Part shown: positions 45,034 to 52,458 of the stretch, in pieces
Numbering within the stretch: position 1 is the first letter of the stretch
Layout: every line of letters begins with the position of its first letter
NCBI GenBank assembly: GCA_900468625.1
Contig: UBUL01000016.1
Location: 97,028 to 161,027 of the forward strand
Direction: 5' to 3'
DNA length: 64,000 nucleotides
Source of the DNA: Hyphomicrobiales bacterium
GTDB lineage: Bacteria > Pseudomonadota > Alphaproteobacteria > Rhizobiales > Rhizobiaceae
Translations under genes and position numbers: made by a program
The notes under the pieces: generated by a model
Database searches by the model: none
Told to the model about the DNA's origin: nothing
Seen by the model: only the letters and a program-made list of their open reading frames with translations

Positions 45034-45193
45034 GGATAACTCCATTTGTTCACTGTATGTTCTCATGTCGAATTCAGAAAGTCAAGCAAGCCGGGAGCGG
45101 CGGCGATGATGCCGACCTTCCTGGCTCACGCATCCATTGGCGGTGTGGGGTGTTGGGACGACCATTCCGATCAAGGGCTGGTTGCCGGAGCCA

Positions 45194-45700
45194 TCAAAGG
45201 CGGCGCAGGTTGATTTCACTGGTCACGACCGGCTTGCCGGACGACCGATCCAGGGCGGTCGTTGCGATCGAAAGCTGGCTGTTGCCCTGTTTGCGGATCG
45301 TCATATTGGCATTCCGGTCGCCATTGACCGGACGTGCCCAGCGCACGGCGAGATTGATGACATTGCCCTGGCGGCTTCCCGCAAGCTGCGATGCTGCTCC
45401 GGCAGGACCGATATAGGTACCCGAATAATGTGTTCCTCGCGCCGCAAGCTCGGCCGAGATCGGGCGGTTGACGACGAGAAGGCTGCGGCAACTGCCTCTC
45501 ATCGAAATCGAAGCGCCCGGTGCGCTGATATTGAATCTGCAGGAGACATTGATCGGCGAACTGCCGATCTTTCGAAGCACTTTGCCGGTGCCTGTCCAAT
45601 TGCCGTCCAGCGGCCTTAGAAATCCGCTTTCGTCGGCTGCGGCCGGCATCGCGAAGCAAAATCCAGCGATGACGGCAAGAATGCATGCTTGGCGGCGCAT
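45194..45700 (-). CDS. Secreted hypothetical protein (168 aa)
   Basis: A 168-residue exported protein. Residues 1-22 are a signal peptide (ACILAVIAGFCFAMPAAA, cleavage before DES). The mature part reads GFLRPLDGNWTGTGKVLRKI, then a beta-rich pattern (NVSCRFNISA, SISMRGSCRSLL, GTHYSGTYIGP, NMTIRKQG) with two cysteines, suggesting a small lipocalin-like or beta-barrel periplasmic protein. The ATG at 45700 has a GGGGG run 8 bases upstream. The gene begins 239 bp beyond the end of nrtD and runs in the same direction, but a link to nitrate uptake is not evident. Confidence 0.7.
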   Translation of the reverse strand: MRRQACILAVIAGFCFAMPAAADESGFLRPLDGNWTGTGKVLRKIGSSPINVSCRFNISAPGASISMRGSCRSLLVVNRPISAELAARGTHYSGTYIGPAGAASQLAGSRQGNVINLAVRWARPVNGDRNANMTIRKQGNSQLSIATTALDRSSGKPVVTSEINLRRL

Positions 45701-45939
45701 GATATCAACCCCCTGGATGGAATTAATACACAACGCCGCAGCGATGGAGACGGTTCCGCAGCAGCCGGAGCCGGCTTATGCAGCCGCTTTGAAGTGCCGC
45801 AGCGACCTTTGCGCGTCACATGTGACGCCCGGCGCCGTGGGGCAGAGGTTACCTGTAATAAGGCTGCCGTAGCGTCGCGATCGTTTACTCAGCCGCTGCG
45901 GCCGTAAGACAGGTGTCGATGATGACCAGTTTCCGCGCA

Positions 45940-46740
45940 TCACTCCGCAGCTTCGACGAAGCGATGGCGTTCGTAGAGGAACTTCAGCACGGCCTCGCGG
46001 CATTTGAGATAGGTTCGGTCGGAAGCAAGCTCGATGCGGTTGCGTGGCCGCGCGATCGGCACTTCGAGAATGTCGCCGATATGGGCAGCGGGACCGTTGG
46101 TCATCATGACGATGCGGTCGGACAAAAGCACCGCCTCGTCGACGTCATGGGTGATCATCACCATCGTATTGCCGAGCCGGGCATGGATTTCCATCACGGC
46201 ATCCTGCAGATGGGCGCGGGTGAGCGCGTCGAGCGCTCCGAAAGGCTCGTCGAGCAGCAGGATCTTCGGTTGCATGGCAAGCGCGCGGGCGATGCCGACG
46301 CGCTGTTTCATGCCGCCGGATATTTCCGATGGACGCTTGTCCTTGGCATGCGCCATCTGCACCAGGTCGAGATTGCTCATCACCCAGTCATGGCGCTCGG
46401 CTTTGGTCTTCGTGCCGCGAAACACCTTCGAGACGGCCAGATTGACGTTTTCGTAGACGCTGAGCCAGGGCAGCAGACTATGGTTCTGGAAGACCACGGC
46501 TCTCTCGGGGCCGGGTTCGTTGACCTCGCGGTTTTCGAGCAGCACCGCGCCGGCGGAGACCCGCGTCAGGCCGGCAATGAGGTTCAGCAGGGTCGACTTG
46601 CCGCAGCCGGAGTGGCCGATGATCGACACGAATTCGCCCTTGTCGATGACGAGTTCGATGCCGGCAAGCACTTCGGCCCGCTGGCCGCCGCGATCGAAAT
46701 ATTTGTCGATGTGATCGAGCTTCAGATAGGCGCTCACCAT
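45940..46740 (-). CDS. nrtD: Nitrate ABC transporter ATP-binding protein
   Basis: A 266-residue ATPase of the nitrate/sulfonate/taurine (SsuB/NrtD) type. Walker A is GHSGCGKST at about residues 43-51, with VFQNHSLLPWLSVYEN, signature ISGGMKQRVGIARAL, Walker B LLLDEPFGALDALTR and the H-loop ITHDVDEA. QNHSLLPWL and EISGG are typical of NrtC/NrtD proteins. It lies 7 bp after nrtB and completes the nrtABD operon. No nitrate or nitrite reductase gene follows, so reduction must be encoded elsewhere. Confidence 0.92.
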   Translation of the reverse strand: MVSAYLKLDHIDKYFDRGGQRAEVLAGIELVIDKGEFVSIIGHSGCGKSTLLNLIAGLTRVSAGAVLLENREVNEPGPERAVVFQNHSLLPWLSVYENVNLAVSKVFRGTKTKAERHDWVMSNLDLVQMAHAKDKRPSEISGGMKQRVGIARALAMQPKILLLDEPFGALDALTRAHLQDAVMEIHARLGNTMVMITHDVDEAVLLSDRIVMMTNGPAAHIGDILEVPIARPRNRIELASDRTYLKCREAVLKFLYERHRFVEAAE

Positions 46741-46747
46741 AATCTCC

Positions 46748-47644
46748 TCAGTTGCTCGTCATGCCGCGGGTCACGACGGCACCGAGGCTCGCGACCAGGC
46801 GATCGAGGATGAAACCGGTGACGCCGATATAGGCCAGCGCCACGATGATGTCGGGCAGTCGCGAGGAGTTCCACGCGTCCCAGATGAAGAAGCCGATGCC
46901 GACACCGCCGGTCAGCATTTCTGCGGCAACGATCGCAAGCCAGGAGAGGCCGGCGCCGATGCGCAACCCGGTGAAGATATAGGGAGCAGCCGCCGGCACC
47001 ATGATGCGGAAGAAGAATTCGATCTGGTTCAGCCGCAATACCTTGGCGACATTGCGATAATCCTGCGGAATGTTGCGAACGCCGACCGCCGTGTTGATGA
47101 TGACGGGCCAGATCGAGGTGATGAAGATCACGAAGATCGCGGACGGATTGGAATTCTGGAAGGCCGCGAGCGAGAGCGGCAGCCAAGCAAGCGGCGGCAC
47201 GGTGCGCAGCACCTGGAAGATCGGGTCGAGACCGCGCATCGCCCAAACCGATTGTCCGATCACCGCACCGATCAGCACGCCCGCGAGGGCGGCAAGACCG
47301 AAGCCGTAGGCGACACGCTGCAAGGAGACGAGCACGCGCAAGGCAAGACCGATATCCTGCGGTCCATTGTAGAAGAAGGGATGGACGATGAGATCGTAGC
47401 TGTCCTGCCAGACCTGCGAAGGCGGCGGCAGGCTGGCGCCCGGCTGCCCACAGAGCAGCTGCCAGATGCCGAGCAGAAGCGCCAGCACCACCAAGGGCGG
47501 TAGGACGCTGCGCAAGATTGATGCTGCGATGCGACCTGGATCGACGCGACGGGCCGGACGGGCCGCCAATGTCACGACGCTGCTCTTTGCGGGAGCATGT
47601 GCTTGCGCAATGGCTTCGTGCTGTTTGCGGGCAGTTACGGACAT
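46748..47644 (-). CDS. nrtB: Nitrate ABC transporter permease
   Basis: A 298-residue inner-membrane permease of the NrtB/SsuC family. About 55 residues precede the first helix (VLPPLVVLALLLGIWQLLCG). The region VLRTVPPLAWLPLSLAAF and the EAA-like loop DYRNVAKVLRLNQIEFFFRI are the family markers. Its partner ATPase follows directly. The ATG at 47644 has AAGGATTCATTTA before it and lies 34 bp after the nrtA stop. Confidence 0.92.
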   Translation of the reverse strand: MSVTARKQHEAIAQAHAPAKSSVVTLAARPARRVDPGRIAASILRSVLPPLVVLALLLGIWQLLCGQPGASLPPPSQVWQDSYDLIVHPFFYNGPQDIGLALRVLVSLQRVAYGFGLAALAGVLIGAVIGQSVWAMRGLDPIFQVLRTVPPLAWLPLSLAAFQNSNPSAIFVIFITSIWPVIINTAVGVRNIPQDYRNVAKVLRLNQIEFFFRIMVPAAAPYIFTGLRIGAGLSWLAIVAAEMLTGGVGIGFFIWDAWNSSRLPDIIVALAYIGVTGFILDRLVASLGAVVTRGMTSN

Positions 47645-47678
47645 TAAATGAATCCTTCTTGGAAGAGGGCGCCGACCA

Positions 47679-48977
47679 TCACGACGCCACCTTGATCGAG
47701 AGGCTTTCGAGATAGGCTGCAGGGTTTTCCGGATCGAAAACCTTGCCGTCGAAGAAGGTTTCCTTGCCGCGCGAGGTCGATGAAGGAATGTCCGATGCGG
47801 CGACGCCGAGATCCTTGGCGGCATCGAGCCAGATATCCTGACGGTTCACCTGGCCCACCAGCGCCTTGATGTCGGTATTGCGTGCGAATTTGCCCCAGCG
47901 AATGTTCTCGGTGATGAACCATGCATCGTGGCTCTGATAGGGATAGGAGACGCCGCCCTTCCAGAACTTCATGTAGAGGCCGGTGCCCTTGGCGACGCGT
48001 CCGTTGCCGTAATTGATGTCGCCCTTGAGGCGTCCAAGCACGTCTTTCGGCGGCACGTTGAACCATTGCCGCTTGCCGAGGATGGAGGCCATTTCCTCCT
48101 TGTTGTCCATGCTGTCGCACCATTGCTGGGCTTCCATGACGGCCATCAGCAGGGCCTTGGCGGCCTTCGGATTTTTCTCGATCCAGTCGGCACGCATGCC
48201 GAGAGCCTTTTCCGGGTGGCCCTTCCAGATCTCGCCGGTCGTGCATGCCGTGAAGCCAATGCCTTGGTTGACGAGCTGCTCGTTCCAGGGTTCGCCGACA
48301 CAGAAGACGTCCATGTTGCCGACCTTCATGTTTGCCACCATCTGCGGCGGCGGCACGACGATGGTCGAGACGTCCTTGTCGGGGTCGATGCCGCCGGCAG
48401 CCAGCCAATAGCGTATCCACAGATCATGCGTGCCGCCCGGGAAGGTCATGGCTGCCTTCACTTCTTTGCCAGCCGCTCTTTTCGCGTCGAAGGCCGCCTT
48501 CAGCTTGGATGCGTCGAGCTGGACGCCGGTCTCGGCATATTCCTTGGCAACCGAGATGCCCTGGCTGTCGTAGTTGAGGCGCGCGAGGATCGCCATCGGC
48601 ACGGGCTGGTTGTTCTGCGTCACCTTGCCGGTATGCATGAGGTAGGGGAGCGGAGAGAGAATATGCGCGCCATCGATGCCGTTGGCCGCTCCGCCAAGCA
48701 CGAGATTGTCGCGGGTTGCGCCCCACGATGCCTGCTTGGCGACATCGGCGTCGGGAAGGCCATGCTTCTCGAACAGGCCCTTTTCCTTGGCAATGACCAG
48801 CGGTGCCGCATCCGTCAGGGCGATATAGCCAAGTTTGACCCCCGACACTTCCGGTCCTGAGGTTGCCGCAAAGGCACCGGAAGGGAAGGCTGCCTTGACG
48901 GCGCCGATCAGGGCGGCAGTCGCAGACGTCTTCAAGAGATTGCGGCGCGTAACACCACCGGACAGGATCTTCTTCAC
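47679..48977 (-). CDS. nrtA: Nitrate ABC transporter substrate-binding protein
   Basis: A 432-residue periplasmic nitrate-binding protein of the NrtA/CmpA family. The N-terminus carries a twin-arginine signal (TRRNLLKTSATAALI) ending near FAATSG. The body has VKLGYIALTDAAPLVIAKEK, FPGGTHDLWIRYWLAAGGID, VPPPQMVANMKVGNMDVF and CVGEPWN. The start is GTG at 48977, with AAGGGGAACTGCAA before it; a longer upstream frame would run through the leader terminator and is rejected. It is the first gene of nrtABD, expressed from the leader described at 48978-49341. Confidence 0.92.
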   Translation of the reverse strand: MKKILSGGVTRRNLLKTSATAALIGAVKAAFPSGAFAATSGPEVSGVKLGYIALTDAAPLVIAKEKGLFEKHGLPDADVAKQASWGATRDNLVLGGAANGIDGAHILSPLPYLMHTGKVTQNNQPVPMAILARLNYDSQGISVAKEYAETGVQLDASKLKAAFDAKRAAGKEVKAAMTFPGGTHDLWIRYWLAAGGIDPDKDVSTIVVPPPQMVANMKVGNMDVFCVGEPWNEQLVNQGIGFTACTTGEIWKGHPEKALGMRADWIEKNPKAAKALLMAVMEAQQWCDSMDNKEEMASILGKRQWFNVPPKDVLGRLKGDINYGNGRVAKGTGLYMKFWKGGVSYPYQSHDAWFITENIRWGKFARNTDIKALVGQVNRQDIWLDAAKDLGVAASDIPSSTSRGKETFFDGKVFDPENPAAYLESLSIKVAS

Positions 48978-49022
48978 TTGCAGTTCCCCTTGTTTTGCTC
49001 GTGATGCGTGGATTTGGACATG

Positions 49023-49048
49023 AAAAAACGCCGCTTGGCCAATGCGGC
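49023..49048 (-). terminator. Leader terminator (attenuator) upstream of nrtA
   Basis: On the minus strand GCCGC-ATTGGCCAA-GCGGC is followed at once by GTTTTTT. The TT/AA pairs inside extend the stem. It sits between the promoter and the nrtA start codon, so it must be read through for expression, as expected for NasT-controlled antitermination. Confidence 0.75.
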
Positions 49049-49159
49049 CCGGGACAGAAAAATCCTCGGGGCAGAAACCTAGCGACGTCGATGTCTTTAG
49101 CGAGCGCATTTTCCGCGCGTTGCGTGCCTGATCGCCATTGATCGAGACGAAACTAACTA

Positions 49160-49175
49160 CGCAAGCCGCGTGCCA
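49160..49175 (-). promoter_or_regulatory. Sigma-54 (-24/-12) promoter of nrtABD
   Basis: The minus strand reads TGGCACG-CGGC-TTGCG, matching the RpoN consensus TGGCACG-N4-TTGC with exact spacing. It lies about 185 bases before the nrtA start, leaving room for the leader and terminator. Nitrogen control by NtrC is the expected activator. Confidence 0.8.
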
Positions 49176-49306
49176 GTTCGCAGAGCTGATATCATCCTAT
49201 TGTAGTTGCGTGATGATTCAGGAATGCGGTGCGGTGGCTTATTTTGTGGGCAGTCGGTCTTTGTGCAAATATTTTGAGCGGATGCCGTTCGCTCTGCTTG
49301 CGGTCC

Positions 49307-49323
49307 TGCGCTTATTCTGTGCA
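49307..49323. promoter_or_regulatory. NtrC-like enhancer site
   Basis: On the minus strand TGCAC-AGAATAA-GCGCA matches the NtrC dyad TGCAC-N7-GTGCA with one mismatch, about 130 bp upstream of the -24 element, a normal enhancer distance. Confidence 0.5.
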
Positions 49324-49341
49324 GTGCAGCGTGAGGGAATA

Positions 49342-50613
49342 CTAAATATCGTCGCTGAAAGACCGCATCGTTCGTGACGTCTTCACGGCGAATCCGGCAA
49401 CGTAGCCGGCCATGTCGGCGGGATTGAAAACATGCCCATCCATGAAGCGATCGCCGTCTCTGTCGCCCTCGATACGAATATCGGCATCGTCAGGCGATGC
49501 CTCGTTTCCGAGCGCCAGCCGATAGAGATCGGAACGATAGGCCGAGGCCGCCATTTTCATATTCTGTTCGGATAGGGCGCTTTGCCCCCAGCGTGCCATC
49601 TGGCTGAGGATCCAAAGGGCCTGACTCGGGCGCGGATAATTGGCAAAGCCGCCATGGAAACTGAAATATCTATCGACGATGCGTCGATGGCCCTTGGCAT
49701 CGAGATTGAATTCGCCCGCCAGCACATGGCGGATGATATGGACGGGGGCTGCTATATAGCGCTGGTCGGCAAGCGCTTCGGCAAGGGCATCGTGATTTTC
49801 CGCCCGGTCGCACCAGCGTGCCGCCGCGTCAAGGGCGACGATGAGGCGCGAAACCGTCTCGGGATGGCTTTCCGCCCATTCCGGGCGCATGCCGATCACC
49901 TTCTCCGGGGCCGACGGCCATATGTCCTGCTTGGCGGCGACGATGCGGCCGACGCCGCGCTCGGAGGCGACCATGTTCCACGGAGCGCCGACGCAGAAGC
50001 CGTCGATGGCGCCGGCGGCGAGCGCATCGGAGGTCAGCGGCGGCGGCACGACGACAAGCTTCACGTCCCAGTCAGGATCGATGCCGCCGGCGGCCAGCCA
50101 ATAGCGGAATTCGTAGTTGTGCGAGGAAAATGGGTAGGTCATGCCAAGTGTCGGCGGCTGTTCGCCACGCGCTTTCATGGTCCTTACTACTTTTGCGAGC
50201 GCTTGCGAATTTTCGAGCGCGCCTGCATGATCGGAAAGGCCGGCCTCGCTGCACATGCGGTCGAACAGCCGGGTCGACAGGGTGATGGCGTTACCGCCGC
50301 AGCCGAGCGAGAATGGAGTCACCGTGGGCGATGGGTTCGAGCCAAGTCCGAGCATCGCCGCGACCGGCATCGGAGAGAGCATGTGAGCGATGTCGAATTG
50401 GCGAAAGGCAAGCCGGTCGCGGACATTGGCCCAGGAAACGTCCTTGACGAGATCGAGCGCGATGCCTTCCTTGCGGGCAAAGCCGAACTCTGCGGCGGCG
50501 ATCAGCACGGAAGCGTCGACAAGCGGAATGAAGCCTGCGCGCAATGTGCGCGGGCCTTCGCTGGCTATCGTTGCAGGGGCGGGAGGATTGCTCTTGTCTG
50601 GTTGCACTCTCAT
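49342..50613 (-). CDS. nasS: Nitrate/nitrite sensor protein of the NasST system
   Basis: A 423-residue NrtA-like protein without signal peptide, hence cytoplasmic. The opening RTLRAGFIPLVDASVLIAAA, then FSSHNYEFRYWLAAGGIDPD, VVVPPPLTSDALAAG and FCVGAPWN, parallel NrtA, but the export signal is missing. In Azotobacter, Paracoccus and Bradyrhizobium NasS binds NasT and releases it when nitrate or nitrite is present. The ATG at 50613 has GGAG five bases upstream. It is encoded 55 bp after nasT and directly before the nrtA leader. Confidence 0.9.
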   Translation of the reverse strand: MRVQPDKSNPPAPATIASEGPRTLRAGFIPLVDASVLIAAAEFGFARKEGIALDLVKDVSWANVRDRLAFRQFDIAHMLSPMPVAAMLGLGSNPSPTVTPFSLGCGGNAITLSTRLFDRMCSEAGLSDHAGALENSQALAKVVRTMKARGEQPPTLGMTYPFSSHNYEFRYWLAAGGIDPDWDVKLVVVPPPLTSDALAAGAIDGFCVGAPWNMVASERGVGRIVAAKQDIWPSAPEKVIGMRPEWAESHPETVSRLIVALDAAARWCDRAENHDALAEALADQRYIAAPVHIIRHVLAGEFNLDAKGHRRIVDRYFSFHGGFANYPRPSQALWILSQMARWGQSALSEQNMKMAASAYRSDLYRLALGNEASPDDADIRIEGDRDGDRFMDGHVFNPADMAGYVAGFAVKTSRTMRSFSDDI

Positions 50614-50668
50614 ATTCACTCCGATGTCTCCCTATTCGGGGCTGCGGACGGGGTCGGCCTTGGCGCGC

Positions 50669-51256
50669 TCACATCAGCAAACCCGCTGCCGTCACGACGC
50701 TTTGCGCGATTTCGGACATCTTCTTCTTCTCGTTCATGGCCGTCTGGCGCAGCAGCGCAAAGGCCTCGTCTTCCGAAAGGCCGCGCATCTTCATCAGGAT
50801 ACCCTTGGCGCGTTCGACGATCTTGCGCTCTTCAAGCGCCGATTTGGCGTCAGCCAGTTCCCGCTGCAGCCGGCTGAAGGCGTTGAAGCGGCTGACGGCC
50901 ATGTCGAGGATCGGCTTGACACGCTCTTTCTTCAGACCATCGACGATATAGGCCGATACGCCGGCATCGACCGCCGCCTCGATCGAGGCCGTATCGGAGC
51001 GGTCGACGAACATGGCGATCGGCCGTTCCACCGTCCGCGTCAGCTGGAACAGGTGCTCCATCATGTCGCGGTTCGGATTTTCGAGATCGATGATGATGAC
51101 ATCGGGCCGAAGCGTCTCGATCGTGCGCGCCACACCCTGCACTTCATGGATGACCGTCACCCGCGCATGGCCAGCCTCCCGCAAACCTTCCTCGATGATC
51201 GAGGCTCGGATTGTGTTTTCGTCGATCACAAGAATGGTCAGATCGAGGCGGTTCAT
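50669..51256 (-). CDS. nasT: ANTAR-domain response regulator/antiterminator NasT
   Basis: A 195-residue protein. Residues 1-120 are a response-regulator receiver fold (LTILVIDENTIRASIIEEGL, VIIIDLENPNRDMMEHL). It keeps Asp in the IDLENP position but has atypical surroundings, as known for NasT. Residues about 130-190 are an ANTAR RNA-binding three-helix domain (ALEERKIVERAKGILMKMRG, LSEDEAFALLRQTAM). It binds leader RNA to allow read-through of terminators. The ATG at 51256 has only a weak site before it. The nrtA leader in this window is its obvious target. Confidence 0.92.
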   Translation of the reverse strand: MNRLDLTILVIDENTIRASIIEEGLREAGHARVTVIHEVQGVARTIETLRPDVIIIDLENPNRDMMEHLFQLTRTVERPIAMFVDRSDTASIEAAVDAGVSAYIVDGLKKERVKPILDMAVSRFNAFSRLQRELADAKSALEERKIVERAKGILMKMRGLSEDEAFALLRQTAMNEKKKMSEIAQSVVTAAGLLM

Positions 51257-51429
51257 TCCGGCTTTATGACGCAATGCAGCAATGCGGGCAAGTATATTCG
51301 CTGAAATATTGGGCGATTTTGATGGTTGCTCAAAGTTTGATCATTTGCGATCGTGCGATGACTAATTCCTTGGCAGTTTGGCTTGCGCAGAGGATGCACG
51401 CAGGGCTCGTCGGTTAAGATATTAATACA

Positions 51430-51462
51430 AGCGGGATGTCCTCGTCGGACACCCCGCTTGCG
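51430..51462 (-). terminator. Stem-loop after the secreted 216-residue protein gene
   Basis: Long hairpin CAAGCGGG-a-TGTCC / GGACA-c-CCCGCTTG with a 5-nt loop lies 31 bp past the stop codon at 51494; the minus-strand continuation is A/T-rich. It separates this gene from nasT and probably terminates its transcript. Confidence 0.7.
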
Positions 51463-51493
51463 ATACCGATACTGCTTACGTTGGAGCGCTGTT

Positions 51494-52144
51494 CTAAAAC
51501 AGTGCTGCCGTTTTCATTGTTTTCGGGCTTGGCTGATACGAAGCTTCGATCACATTGGATGGCTGATGCCGGGGCAATGATTGCGGCTCGATGGCATGTG
51601 CCGGCTTGGCCGTGGAGCCTTGCTGGGTACCACAGCTTCCTGAACTGCTCCTCTTGATCTGCGGCTTGCCGCTTCCGGAGCTGAAATATTCCATGGTCCG
51701 CGTGCAAGTGCCTTTTCCTGATGTCGTCGAGATCATCGTATATCCCTGAGCGCCCTTCGGCAGCTTGGATAGATCGACCTTCATGAGATCATCGGTGCCA
51801 TCGGGCCACGGCGTGAAGAACCGGGCATCGCTCATCATGGCCGCCGTCTCGCGGTCCATCGCAGCCGAGATGCGCTCCATGTCGGCAAAGGGCGAGTGAG
51901 CATCGAACGGATCGAGCGTCGTGAAGAGCCGCAAGGCTGCATCGGGATCACCTGGGAAGGTGATGGTTGGCGGCTGATTGCCGCAGTATCTTATAATTTC
52001 GAGCGAACCGTCCGGCAGGTGGACGGTCATCTGATGTGAGCTGACGGACTGTTCCATCTTCTGCTGCGCTAAAGCCTGGCCTGCCAATCCCGTGGCTGCA
52101 ATAAGGCCGGCGCCGATGAGAAATGCATTGCGGAGGGTTTGCAC
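51494..52144 (-). CDS. Secreted hypothetical protein (216 aa)
   Basis: A 216-residue exported protein. Residues 1-26 are a signal peptide (FLIGAGLIAATGLAGQALAQ). The mature part opens with MEQSVSSHQMTVHLPDGSLE, includes a Cys in IRYCGNQPP and another pair in GTCTRTM and SGSCGTQ, and has a serine-rich, probably disordered C-terminus. I recognise no domain; the pattern suggests a periplasmic or surface protein. The start is GTG at 52144, with AAAAGGAGACGATT before it. Confidence 0.75.
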   Translation of the reverse strand: MQTLRNAFLIGAGLIAATGLAGQALAQQKMEQSVSSHQMTVHLPDGSLEIIRYCGNQPPTITFPGDPDAALRLFTTLDPFDAHSPFADMERISAAMDRETAAMMSDARFFTPWPDGTDDLMKVDLSKLPKGAQGYTMISTTSGKGTCTRTMEYFSSGSGKPQIKRSSSGSCGTQQGSTAKPAHAIEPQSLPRHQPSNVIEASYQPSPKTMKTAALF

Positions 52145-52458
52145 AATCGTCTCCTTTTCTGGAAAAACAGATCGACGGGCTCCTCAACAGAGCTGCCCGT
52201 CAACGTGACCCTCGCGATCTTCGGCGCGCCTCTGCCAATTTTATGGCAATCACTGCGGCACCGCGCCGCAGGCGCGCTCCGCCTTTATCAATCCTGCGTG
52301 ATGGCCAAGTACCAACCTGCAGGGCGAGTGATTTTTGCCGACGAAACAAGGCTATTTGCCTGTTTCGAGCCTGACGTGACGGCGCCCGCTTGAAATTCCC
52401 CTCGTCTTCCGCCACCTGTTCGGCGCGACTTTCAACATTCCCAGGAGACTAGACGCAC
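52145..52458. other. Region between the divergent secreted-protein and htpG genes
   Basis: These 314 bases have no supported gene. They carry a bulged hairpin at 52342-52367 (CGAAACAAGGC...GCCTGTTTCG) and a possible heat-shock promoter element at 52389. Confidence 0.5.
52389..52417 (+). promoter_or_regulatory. Candidate RpoH-type promoter of htpG
   Basis: CTTGAA at 52389-52394 matches the heat-shock -35 element of alphaproteobacteria, and a weaker -10 (CCACCT) lies 17 bp downstream. The position, about 45-70 bp before the htpG start, is plausible. The -10 match is poor. Confidence 0.35.

Larger units (their letters stand above)
48978..49341 (-). promoter_or_regulatory. nrtA leader region (sigma-54 promoter, terminator, probable NasT target)
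   Basis: These 364 bases between nasS and nrtA hold no gene. In transcription order they contain an NtrC-like dyad, a sigma-54 promoter, an about 170-nt leader and an intrinsic terminator 46 bases before the nrtA start. NasT-type ANTAR proteins bind a pair of hexaloop hairpins in such leaders to prevent termination. A weak candidate hairpin (GAC-ATCGAC-GTC, with A1 and G4 in the loop, at 49087-49098) is present, but I could not identify the second hairpin with confidence. Confidence 0.7.

Noticed and set aside
49087..49098. A three-base-pair hairpin with loop ATCGAC as the first ANTAR target hairpin
   Set aside because: The loop has A1 and G4 as required, but the stem is only three pairs and I found no second hexaloop hairpin, so it is not listed as a feature of its own.
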